Source: Agelaius tricolor (lineage: Eukaryota; Chordata; Aves; Passeriformes; Icteridae). From it: a stretch of 64,000 nt of DNA. Below, in pieces: positions 36,775 through 48,500 of this stretch; the first letter of the stretch is position 1, and each line of letters opens with the position of its first letter. Where the stretch lies: contig JALJCS010000001.1 in NCBI GenBank assembly GCA_023055355.1, positions 75,867,381 through 75,931,380 on the forward strand, written 5' to 3'. The notes beneath the pieces are model-generated. The model saw only the letters and a list, made by a program, of their open reading frames with translations, searched no databases and had not been told where the DNA came from. The translations under genes and the position numbers were made by a program.

Positions 36775-36965
36775 TAATACAAGCAGAATTCCCAGTGACT
36801 TCACTGGGAGTTTTGCCTGAACTAGGAGCACTGAAGGCAGCCTTATAAACTTTCAAGAATATCCCTCTGCTTTCCTGTAGCCTAATCTACTCTGTGTAAT
36901 TTACCAAGTACTTATATTGTAGCTCTGTATCAAAGTGCTTTGCAAATTGCCACAACTTTATGCAG
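36775..36965. repeat. Possible old amniote SINE/repeat relic with 'cagtgacttcactggg' palindrome
   Basis: CCCAGTGACTTCACTGGGAG at 36791-36810, with 'ttttgcctgaactaggagc' after it, resembles a motif ('cattgacttcaatgggagttttgcc') that I know from many reptile and bird interspersed repeats. About 120 bases on, 'aaagtgctttgcaaattg' (36933-36950) is also of a type common in old vertebrate SINEs. I cannot name the family. Confidence 0.4.
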
Positions 36966-39900
36966 TATGTTTGGACTTTTGATAGAGATCATGACTTTGG
37001 AAGAAGAGGACATCATTAAAAATTTCACTTACCCTATTGTAGTTCCACGATCCTTTCTGTAGAATTGACAGCTCTGAGCATTAATTCTGTATCAATGAAA
37101 ATAACATCTCCTTTCCCAAGACTTAACAGGTTTAGTTAATCACAATAAATTGATATATTGGATTCACAGAATAGTAAATATAGCATAGAGAAAACAAACC
37201 AGTTCCAAGAATGTATTTTCTCTATGGCTAGAATATATTATACTCTTCTGCATTATTGAGGTAGTTACTGTTTGGAGAGGGAAAAAAAAGAGGATAAGTC
37301 TGAATGGAAAGCCAACTTTGACAGGAGCACTACTGCTGGTTTAAGGAATGAAAAACAGAAGTTGAAAAAAGAGAAAGAAGAAAGAGATCAGAAAACTTGT
37401 TTTTCAAATATGCATCAGAAAAAGGGTAGATCATGGTAAAGTTTAAAAACAGAAGTTAAAAAAGAAGGGGTAAAAAAATGGTCACTGTCTTTTTTTTTAA
37501 AGATGGAGTGCAACTGGAAACAGCATGCAGCCAAAGGTCAGGGTCAAGAGTAATAGAATCCTGGCACTATGTGCTAGTTTATCTTCTACACGATGAACTC
37601 CTGCCAAACCATATACACAATGTCATACAGCAGGGAAAAGTGTCTGATGCATCTCCAGAGTATTTATGAGGGCTTCTGTTTTGAAGATAGTTTCTTAGGT
37701 AACAGAATAATAACATAATGGGACTATTTCTCATTTATCAGGGACCTTTTTTTTTCTGTTTTTTTTTTCTTTTTTGGCTTATTCTGCAAATTAAACCGTG
37801 ATAACTTGTTTCCCCCTTTCTGAATTCCCTCTCCCAGTGTTAAAAGGACTGGGAGGGTTATTTTATTCTTAAGATTTCTTCTAAGAGAAGGATATAGCTG
37901 GTACAAGAGCTGATTCAAATAAGACCAAGTCTTGCTCAGCACCTTGGGAAATAAATGCTTCAGTTGGAATGATATGCATTTGCAAGATTTAAAGGAGGTG
38001 AAAGAAGGTCTTGACTAAGTTGTTGCTTCTTGGACTGTGTGCCTTCCTGTCTCTCATATAGAACTGTGTGTTATGCTTTGTTTCTCTTAGGCCTGGTAGT
38101 ATATTTATACTCAGCCTGCAAAGCCCTCTCCCTTCAGCTTACAGTCAGAGCATAATCAAGTAGTTTGTTTTTCCACAGCTATACTTATTTCACAATTGTA
38201 TAACTATTCCAAAAATAGTTTTAGAAAACAGTTTATCTAAAGCATATCACATATTTTTAACCAAAAACTTTGCAGGTGTAGAGCAAGGAATGAAAGAAAA
38301 CAATATGTCAGATTCTGATCCAACACTAGGAGCAAAATATCTTCATTAATGGAACGTGGATTAAACTCACAGCAGCTGCTCTGTAATATTTATATTTCAG
38401 CCTCTCATGAACTTTTATTAGGGGACAAGTGAGATCACATTAACTGCAGAAAAAAAAGATCCACATATTCACTTACCTCAGAGTAGCTCTAATTTTCTGG
38501 CTGTCATCTGGCTTCCCTCCAAGTAAATTATTCATGTAGCTGTGAACAATGCTGAACAAGTAAGGTAGCACATAAGATGTGCTGCTGCCTATTTTAAAGC
38601 TTTGACTTCAACAGAAGCATCCAATGTGTTTAATTTTTTTATAACCATTTGTAAGAAAAATATAGTTACAGGCCTGGTTCACACTGGTAAATTAACCTTT
38701 TCAGTGAAATCAGTTGCCTCATATGGAGCAGAAACTTCCCATGAAAACTTTAGAATGCAAAAGGCGCTCCTTCTGGTCCAGAAGTCCATCTGAAATCCCA
38801 GAAATGGGTTTTAAGCTATTAAAAGATGAAAAAATAATTAAACTTCAAGGAGTCAGTATGAAGCATGGGGTTCAGCATCAAGCATTAAACATTGCAGGAG
38901 CTTTTCTTAGTGTAGGAGTTTCATAGCACAAAGTGTTGAGTCAAAGGACAGAAGAACCTGTGCTGTTATTTCAAAGAGTCCCTTGCTGTGAATGAGTTTG
39001 TCTTCTCTCCCTTCCTAAGTCAGACTCCAGAATTGTGATGTGATTACTAAAAGGGGCATCAAAGCTGAGAAGGGGCTGTAAAGCAGTGCTGTGTGACACT
39101 GCTCTAAGAGTACAGCTAAAGGCCCTAGGAGTTTGCCTGGAGTGATTTTTCCTGGAGATACTGGCTTTTGGCACTAAGCTGACAGCCCTGCAGGGACTGT
39201 GACCCCGAGTGCTGCTCAAGGCTTTATCAGACTTTGTCCTGCATTGTATGAGTTCTTCATTCCAGAGAACCACTCAAAGGTTATCATTTACATGGTGAGT
39301 CAAATCCTGAAAAACCACCTGCAGCTGCATTAATCCCAGGATGAATTTTTCAAGACCTGTGGGCTGTTTAGAATTCAGATTGTTAGAAGGCAGCATTGAT
39401 TTCTGAGGGATGTTACTGGTACTTGGGAACACAGCATGGAAAATGGTAAGCAAAGGGTGTTACACAAATCCAATATGATATGTAGTGCTGCCTGCACCAA
39501 CAAAAATAAGAAGTTTATTCCTGTTTATGCCCCTTCAGAATAAACACAGGTATAGTGAGTGTTTAGCAGCACTGACTGAGAGGGTGCACATGACAGTCCT
39601 TTCAGTGACATTCATCTGCTTGCATTTAGACTTCATTTGAAAGGGGATATTTTCTGATGGATATTCTTCTTGCTGTTATACTTTTTCCCAGTTTCAAGAT
39701 TTTCTGACCTTCTTAAGTGTTCTGCTAAGTATTCTCACTCTTAAATGTTAAACAACTTTCAGAAGAAAGGTAATCAACTCATTCCTTCCACCACAGGATT
39801 TTCTAAGTGAAAGGCTACACTGGGAAAGCAATTATTCTTGCTTTAAAATATTCCTGACCAGTTTCTAGCCTTGTAAACAGAGACAATGAACTCCTATATC

Positions 39901-42900
39901 CTCTTGCATGTCCAAACCCATCACTTCGAGTCTCAGACAGAACTCGAGACCCACACTGAGTTCTGCTAAGAATCTCAAACCCATCATTTTTAAGATGACT
40001 TAAAATGTACGAAATTCAACTTTCTTTGCTTGAAAGTGAAGTTGAATTGCATTACTAATGGAATATGAAGTATAATTAAATTGAAATGTTACTGGCTTTG
40101 TATACAAATCAAAAAATGGTTGGCTATGGAAAGCTACTGCTGAGTAGCAGTGAGGGTTAATCTTGCTAGCTGTTGCAAAAGTCTGTATCCAAAATGTGCA
40201 CAGAGTCACAGAGTAATGCTGGCTCTAATTATTACACTGTATGGAGAGATCAGTCAACTTTATTCCTAGCAATTCACTAACTTTTCTTTTGTGTAAACTT
40301 GGCACAGAAAGACTTTTGCTATTGAACTAAATAAAACCCTCAGCACATGGCCATGGCCCAAGGGGACACTTTATCATTTGTATATAGAAAGACATTTGAT
40401 TATGGCTTAATTATACAATATGCTGCTATTTATTTTCAATCAGTCTGCAAACTCCATAATTGTGGATTATTTACTGATGAACTACTTACAATCCATTATT
40501 CTATTATGTTAATGTATTCAAATCTAAAAACATACAAATGTTTAATAACCTAGTTTAAATCAGTTAGGCTTTTATTGGTCTTCAGGAAGAAAGATATGTG
40601 GAAACTGACGATTTGGTAAATCAGAGTTACACAACATTGAAAACAAGCAGTTTTGTTTCATTTTTTTCAGTTTCTAAAAAATGTATAATTTATCATATCA
40701 GTATTATTTGCTACTGTACTTATGGTTGTCATCTTCTCTGGATGATATTTAATCACTTGCAGAAATCAAATAAGAGGGTGGACAACATTTTCCAAAGTTC
40801 CAAACAGCAGGATTTTCCATTCATACAATTTCTTTGGAACTACCCCTTTGGACTTCTAATTTCAAAATTATATATTACAGCTTTCTTTTTCTTTCATTTC
40901 TCTAGACAGCTTCTCCCTAGCCATAGGGGGAATTACTTAGAATATGTGGATTTTAGCCAAAATCAGAGATTTTCCTGAGTTCTAGCAGGACTCAATCTGC
41001 ATTTTTCTTCATCTCCTGCAGAGGTACCTCTGCCAAGGGGGTACAGACTCTTCTGAAGTGGCATTTTACTGCTATGCAAAGATTTCAATCAGTCTCTAGG
41101 TCACAGAGAAAATACCAGAACAACTCAATACTCTGAGGTTACAGGGCTCCATGAAGAGGCTGAAGTTGCAGCCCCTGCTTCTGTTCATGCAAAAGGTTAT
41201 GGATTTGCTCCAAAAGAGCTCAGAAGAAAGATGAATAAGAGTATTTTATATCCCAGATAGCTTTGTAACCTGCATTTGTGTTACAGAAAAGAGGGAGAAG
41301 GAAGCAGGAAATAGGTGATCCAATTTTGAATTATACTGTCAGCATGTACTGATTTGTTGACCCAAGAAACCTCAGCAGAGGCACCAAAAGGAAGAGCAAA
41401 AGATGTGAAGCAAGATGAGTGCTGAAAATGCATCTAGAAGCACATTTTGACTTCACTCAAAACCAAAATTTCTGACTTATGAGGCCCCTTTGCTGAGCCC
41501 CAGATGAGATCTTTGGCAAATGCATTAACGATATGCCAATGTCTTTGAACTTGCCAAACTGTTTTCCTTACTTTTTTGAAATCAGCTTCACTTGATTTGG
41601 AACTTTGTTTGCAGACTTCTAAGTCTCCTCAAATCTGAATAGGTCATTTTCTTCTCAGAAATACCTACCAGCCAGGTATTTCAGTAATAAGCCAGTTGCT
41701 TATTACTGACTCAATGGCAGTTTGCACTGGCAGTGACCAGAACCAGGACTCCAGAGCATGCAGGGACCATGGAGAGCCAGCACTGCTTTCACTCTTCTGT
41801 TCCTGAAGGGCAATTTGTAACTTCCAGGATAGTTTCCTACAAAACCTCTTTAAAATGTCAGCCTGCTGACAAAGATGGAAATTACATATTAAACATTTCA
41901 GGTAAGAAAATAAGAGACCCAACCCAACAATTGCCTCTCTTTCTAATTTCTCTTTTAAGGCTTCTCAGAGGATTCCTCTATAATGTAGGCAGTAGGATCA
42001 GATGCAAGATTTATGTAGTAAATTAATCACACAAGCATGACAAAGTAAATCACTAATAGAGTAATAAAATGTTATATTAAGGATTCAAATAAATGGCTTG
42101 TACAGAAGTTGGTAATTGAATACCAGATATTAGAAATGTATTATATACTTTAGTAGTATTTGTTATGGATGGTTACAGGCACATTAGTAGGTGCTGCTGA
42201 TCTGGCCAGTATATAATAACTTCTAATAAATGATTTAGCCTTTACTAAAAGGTTATTATTTAAGTATCAACTCTTCAGACATTATTTATAGATATTCCAT
42301 AATGCTAAGCCTGATGACTATATCAGGTTTAATAAAACATTACTGTAATTTTTCTGCCATTAGGTTCACTGAAATAATTTTATCAACATCTGTACAAACT
42401 TTTAAGACCATTTTAGTTATGGATAAAGTTATACTGTGCATATGAAAATAAAAATAGTTACAATAATGGTACCTATATTCAAAAACATTGAAATCAAGGA
42501 GAGCAGAATTTCAGTGTTTGCTGTAGTTTAAACTGTTTCTCTTCAGCTATAAATCTGAGTCAACCAGGGTCTCACCTTGCCAGTTTGGTTTGCAAGGGGA
42601 AAAAAAGCAGTTCATTTTGCATTTTGTACACCAAGTTTATTCCCACCAGGATGTGCAAAGTAGATCTAACTGGTCATAGTGAGCGTGAGCATTAGGCAAG
42701 CAGCCCATAAATGTCCTTTCAGGAGAACAGGGGCACATCTCTTCAGCTCTGCTTGAAGTAATTTCATAATGAACAGAACTTCTGAAAGCAAAAGTGAATG
42801 ATGTTCCAGAGACCAGAAAGCAGGAGAAAATCTAATATAATTTCTGCCTGAACTGGTGCATAACTCCATGTATCAGGTTGCTTTCTATTTATACAGATTA

Positions 42901-43300
42901 TATATGTGTATACATATGCACACACATAATTCGTCATTCAGTTAATTTTAAATATTTTCAGATAATTTCTTATACATCTCATATCACAAATGAAAAAACA
43001 GAATATTTCTACCTTTTAAAATTAATGTTTGTATTAAAGAAAAACAAAACTGTGAACAGTCTTAAACAAGGATTTATTTCATTACTGAAATATGATTAGG
43101 ACCCTTATTTGCACTTTAATACTTTCAGGACCTTAACATGAACACAGTGTTTGCCTTTTATTTCTCAGAGTTAGAGTTCTTCAAATCTTCTAATTTTCTG
43201 ATAATTCATAATGGAAATATGTTTCAGGCCTCAGAAATTAAAAACACATTTCAAAAAACATATCCTGAAATGTCTACTGAGATTTTGTGGGTTTGTTTGC
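36966..43300. other. Long non-coding unique-looking stretch
   Basis: No recognisable gene. A/G-rich runs lie at 37274-37295 and 37364-37387. A 16-bp palindrome lies at 41018-41033. A TA/CA tract lies near 42894-42930. The 126-codon frame at 40598-40978 is Phe/Ser/Tyr-rich and shows no family features. The segment 37060-37160 has several homeodomain-type cores. Confidence 0.55.
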
Positions 43301-43403
43301 CTTTTTTTTTTGTTTTTGTTTTGGTTTTGGGTTGTTGTTGTTGCTATTGTTGTTGTTGTTGTTGTTGGTTTGGTTTTTTTTTTCTTTTTTTTTTTCTTTT
43401 TTC
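43301..43403 (+). repeat. T-rich low-complexity tract with (GTT)n
   Basis: Poly-T with G interruptions, about nine GTT units in 43331-43367, then two long T runs. It creates Phe/Leu/Val or Cys-rich plus-strand frames and an Asn/Lys-rich minus-strand frame, all artefacts. Confidence 0.92.
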
Positions 43404-45061
43404 AGGACTTTTTCAGGTATTTCTCTTCCAGGATACTTTTCATCCTTCACAAATAGATTAAATTTCTTTCTGCAGAAATTCCTATCATTCCTCATTTTCA
43501 GGAAAGAATTTCAGAAACCTTAACATAGGCAATGAAATTTTAGATGGTAGCAACTCTGTGAGATCAATTCCATTACTCAAACTACTTTTCTACCAAATTT
43601 TTTAATTAGGTATCTTTCTAGAAAATATCAATAAGGCATGACTTACAGGTGTTGTTGATTCCTTTGCTGATTAAATGCAAAAGTGTTATACTTGTAAGTA
43701 TATTTTTGTGAATACATTTTTGTCATCTCTTCATCCTCTTATTAATAATTGTCTAATTGTACTATTTCTCCAATCTCTGAAGTATTTCATTTTATCAAGA
43801 GTTTTATCATTAATACTTTTTCATTTTCCTTAATAAAGTATTGTTTACGCTTTATCTTTCTAATTCATGTCCTCTACTCTGTATTCTCCAAACGTTAAAT
43901 TTCCATTCCAATCACATATTTTCAGTTTTTTTAATGTTTTGAGGCTGAATTTTCTATTTAAATACCCCATTTATGTCTCACTACTGATGTCCTGCATGTA
44001 ACAGATCTCAATGTGGCCCTTTGCATTTTTGGGTTATATCTTGGCCATTAATCTTTCTTCATTGAGGTATGCTTAACAAACTGTTAAAAATAATGGTAGC
44101 TGGCAATGAAAAAGTGTGGTGCCCTTTAAGAGGCATTGTTTGAAATGATTTTTAAAGATTTCCAATTCTCTGGGGTCAGGAAAGTAATGTTTTCATGTTT
44201 TTACAAGTCATTTTAGAGCAAGTCTTATATTGTCCAGAAATGATGTTTAAAATTTCAATAGCTTCTGGTTCTCTGTGCCACATCAACTTGCAATTGCCCC
44301 CAAATTGTTTCTGAATCACGTTTCCTCTGGCAAGGAGTGGTAGCCCTCATTTTATATTACGTTGTACAATGTACAGTGCTCTCGCCCCACTCATAACCAC
44401 GTTAATGTCAGAATGAAAAATGATAAAGCATAAATTAAATAGCAACCATATGTTTTCTGTAATATATCTTCTTTTGTTTTTTGTCCCAGGTAAACAATTT
44501 CCTTATATCTCCTATTCAGATCTGCATTTTCTTCCTCTCAATTTGCCTTATGAACACAGGAGAGCAGGCATCTTGCCTGTGTCCAGATAGCTGAGCTTGA
44601 ACTTCAATTAATACCAAATGATAGTGCTCACTGCTGCTAAACAGCTTCTTCTTTTAACCAGAGAGCTTGTTAAATAATGTATCTTCCATCGGACTAAGGT
44701 CGCTTTAGAGCTTTACAAACAAATTTAAGCTTCCAGTCTGTGTTATAAGAAAGAACAGCGAATCTTTCCATGGGATTATTCTTGTAAATCCTTAGTAAAT
44801 TATCTGAACAAATAAATGTTACAAAATTCTACTGCTGGGCTCCCCAGGCTCCTTCTCCCCAGCCTCTTCCAGAAAGAAGAAGGTATACTCTGAGTGTATC
44901 ATATTCTTTAAAGAGGAGGCCATCCAAAAGCTCCAGAAATCATTACAATAAAATATAAGCCACTAGTTTCCTCTGGTGCAGGAGGGAGACTATAATGGGC
45001 CAAGGACTTCTCCATGCTTGGATCTGTGGTGCATAAGAGCTCAGCCCAGCTTATGGGTCAA

Positions 45062-45553
45062 TTATTGAAAAAGTTCCAGCATACATTTTAATTCTTTTCC
45101 CCTGAGAGATGATTTCTGAACTGCAGACACCCCTTTTTGGTGCCCAGGGTCTGTTCCAGTGGTGGGTTTCTGGCAGCAGAGGCAGTCAGGAGAGGCAGCA
45201 TGTGCCTGAAGCCTGAAGGACACGTTCTCCAGGCAGCTTGAACAGCAGCGACAGTGTGGACTGTTGCTGTTTAATGCACTCTGCAGGGCTCTGAGCACTG
45301 CCAGGCTGCTCTGCACATTTTGTGCAGTGAGTATTCTCACCTCCATGCTGATGGAGCATCCGTGGCAGATTCTCTGTTCTGGTCTCACTTGGCTTCCAAA
45401 ACCCACCCTCCCAGCCCTCTCTGTGTGATCCTTCCCCCCTCTTTCACATGGACATTTAATCAATTCCCAGGAAAAAACAAAACATTTACAAAATCTTGTG
45501 TCTAGTTTCTCATATTTTTTTTCTTCCTCTGTTCTGTGTATCACTTTCAGCAC
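45062..45553 (-). other. Unrecognised 163-codon open frame, probably not a gene
   Basis: This is the longest frame in the window outside recognised repeats. The product would be hydrophilic and rich in Cys, Ser and Gln, with a cluster of cysteines (CRCCSSC) near residue 101-107. I see no signal peptide, membrane segment or known domain. The local sequence is GC-richer than its surroundings, which lowers the chance of stop codons. Without splice, promoter or conservation evidence I do not call it a coding gene. It could be part of a long non-coding RNA or chance. Confidence 0.2.
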
Positions 45554-48500
45554 CCTTTTTGATTATCTATTTCTCTTGCTTGCTAGCGAGGGCAGCTTCT
45601 CCTGCCATCTCCTCTATGTGACAAGGGTTTTTTGCTAGTGTGGTGATGGATAGAAAAGCACAGCCAGACTTATTGTCACCAGTGGTATCACTGCACCACT
45701 GAAATGCCTGCAGTAGCAATTTAGTGAGAGGCAGGACATACTTCCTGGTGGCAAACTGTGTTAGATCACTTTTCTCATCTCTAGTGAGCTGGACTAGCTC
45801 TGCTCCATTGGCTCTGGTGCACAGGCTTGTCCAGTTAGAAGAAAAATGAGGCTAAAATTCATAGAAGGCAAATGAAGTTAAGCATTTTGTCCCTCTGTCC
45901 TGATGAAAAGAAAGAGAGACAGCTGAGGAGAACATTCTAAGTAAAATGTCTTCTAGATGTGTATTATTTTCATCTTTCATTACAAGTAGAGTTTAACAAA
46001 ACAGCCTGGTCTTTGTGCTTGTCTTTCAGAGAGCTAAAGAAGTCCATCCTGTGTGCTTAGTGCCAACCTGTGAGATATAGCAGATATTAATATTGCTCTT
46101 TTGTTTTCCATATAATTTCCCAATAATTATAGTTAAATAGCACTGAAGTGATGCTAAACTTTCAGCTAGCATTTTACTGGTAATGTAGATTTTTCAGAAC
46201 GATAATGGTTTTATACTATCAGGCATTTTTTTAAACTGAATTCAGGTTTCTGTATATACTGAGCAATAATCTGCTTGGCTTTCCTGGGAATTATATGTCA
46301 GTGGTTGAGACTGCAAGGAAAACTGAAAAACCTGACTGAATAATGACTTAAGCCAACATTCTTTGTTTTTGGCTGTAGATGCCAGGTAAGAGGTCTTAAT
46401 TCTTTAACAGTTATATGGGAAATAATAAGCTAGATAGTGCAAGAATAATGAAGAAAAAGAGTTGTAAAACAATCCTATATTAAATGTCATGTACTCAGCA
46501 TGTTTGGCTGATTAGATCTAGTGACAATATTTGTAAGACTTGCATAGAAAAGCACAACCTTTCATACATTCTTCTCATTATTTTTTTCTTTTTCCCCTAG
46601 AAGAAAAAGCTTTGACTTAACTCTGGAAATGTATTTTAAAACCTGCACATACAAAAATAAAGACTGTTCTGACATATGCACTTCAACCTCTAATCTAGAT
46701 TTGAAAGGCCATTTGGACCTGAAGTTATAATTCTACTTACAAGAGACAAATTTCAGAAAGTGCATTACTCAATTTGGCTGGAAATATCAAAGTGACATGG
46801 AAAAACAATAGGTAACAAGTTCTCTCTGGTTTTACTGAGTGACTCTGTGAAGTTCTTGGAAAGTTCTGCCCTTTTGAACCTGAAACTTGAATTTGACAAG
46901 GCAAGGATTGGCACCTTAGAACATCTTTTAATTCTTAAAACAGACTGAGATAGGTGCAGCCCTGCCTATTTGCAAATAAATTGTAGCACTCTACTCAACA
47001 AGAAAATGGGATTTTATTTAAAGTAATTTTTTATCCCCCTTTCTGGGAATCCTTTAAGTCAGCTTTCCAAACAAAAAGATCTTTCTTTCATGCACACAAT
47101 TCTATTCTCTCAGAGACTCCCTTATTTTTGTTCCCTTCTGAATAATTAGTGGTTTTTATCTCCTTGAATTCTTATCAGAGCTCTTTGCTTTCTGCTTCAT
47201 CTTGCCCTGAGTGGTCCCTCCCTCTGGTCGTAGGAGGGTCTGTGTGAATTTCAGTCAGAAATCAGTTGACTCCAAGTGATCTGTCCCCTCTTCAGCCAGA
47301 CAAGCACCTGAGCTCTGTCTGAGCCATGGCTGCATGGCCAATGCAACACTGAAATCAGAGAGAGAGAACCTGGGGCCAGGGAAAGGCATAGGGGCATCAG
47401 ATCATCACTGTGCCTCCGTTCATAATCAGGCCTTGTTCTCCAGGCACAGCCACCAACTGTAGCAACTTGTGGTCCTTGTGCTTTGTCTGAGTCAGATAAT
47501 CTTCCAAGTCCTCCTCACAGCACCCTGTAGGATGTCATGGCACACACTCTCTGCTACAAGACCCATGGCGTATGTCCTCACCTCCCTGCAGACTAACTCT
47601 AAAAATCACTGAAACAGACCAAACAGACCAAAAACACTGAAACAGACCAAAAGCTTCCAGCTTGTTCTTCTGTTTCTTATGTGAACTCTGAGGTCTTTCC
47701 TACTTGAGCCTATTTTTGTAATAAAATCTACAGAAACTCACTCACTGTTCACAGATAGCCAGGAAACTATTCCTAGACTGTGGCTTACACATTAAGGCAA
47801 GGGCTGGACAAAAGCACAGGGGAACCCAGTACCTCCTTTTCCAGTCTTTGGATGCCCTCTGTGTCTTTGTCTTGCTGGAAGATGAAGCAGTGAGGCCTGT
47901 CTAATGCTGCCAGGATGAGATTATTCCATGCCTCAAGTTAAACACGTAAGCGTTTGAAGGATGGAGGTCATCATTCCTAAAGCTTTAATAAACTTTACAG
48001 TAGAAATAAGTTTCCTTTAACCTCATTTATTTAAACAATCCATATTGTTTTATATAGAGGAAACTATCCAATGCAAATACAGCTAAATATTTTAATGGTT
48101 TACACATTCATTTTAGAAAGTTTTCTTTTAATTTGTTAACTTTTGTTCCTTTGAACCAGCTCAACCTACTTATTTAATCCCTTGAGCTTTCAAGGGACAG
48201 CTTGCAGAAAGTTATATACACAAATATAACAAACATTTCAAATAAAGCACAATGCATAAAGCAGAGAAAGGGAAAAATTTGACAACAGCTGCTAGATTTA
48301 ACACTAATAGTTTTGAAAGATTTTGGCTGAAAGGTTAAGAGTATCTTATGACAATAAGCAGACTTTGTATATAATGTCAACAGCCCTGTTGCAACATGTC
48401 CAGTTTTAATTTATTCTTGTTCGCTTGCATAAGACAAATAATATAATTATGTATGTCTGGTTCATGACATTCAAGTTGGAAAAAAATCAAATAAATCATG

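Noticed and set aside
43138..43523. Phe/Leu/Val/Cys-rich frames resembling membrane segments
   Set aside because: The hydrophobic runs are caused by the poly-T and (GTT)n tract.
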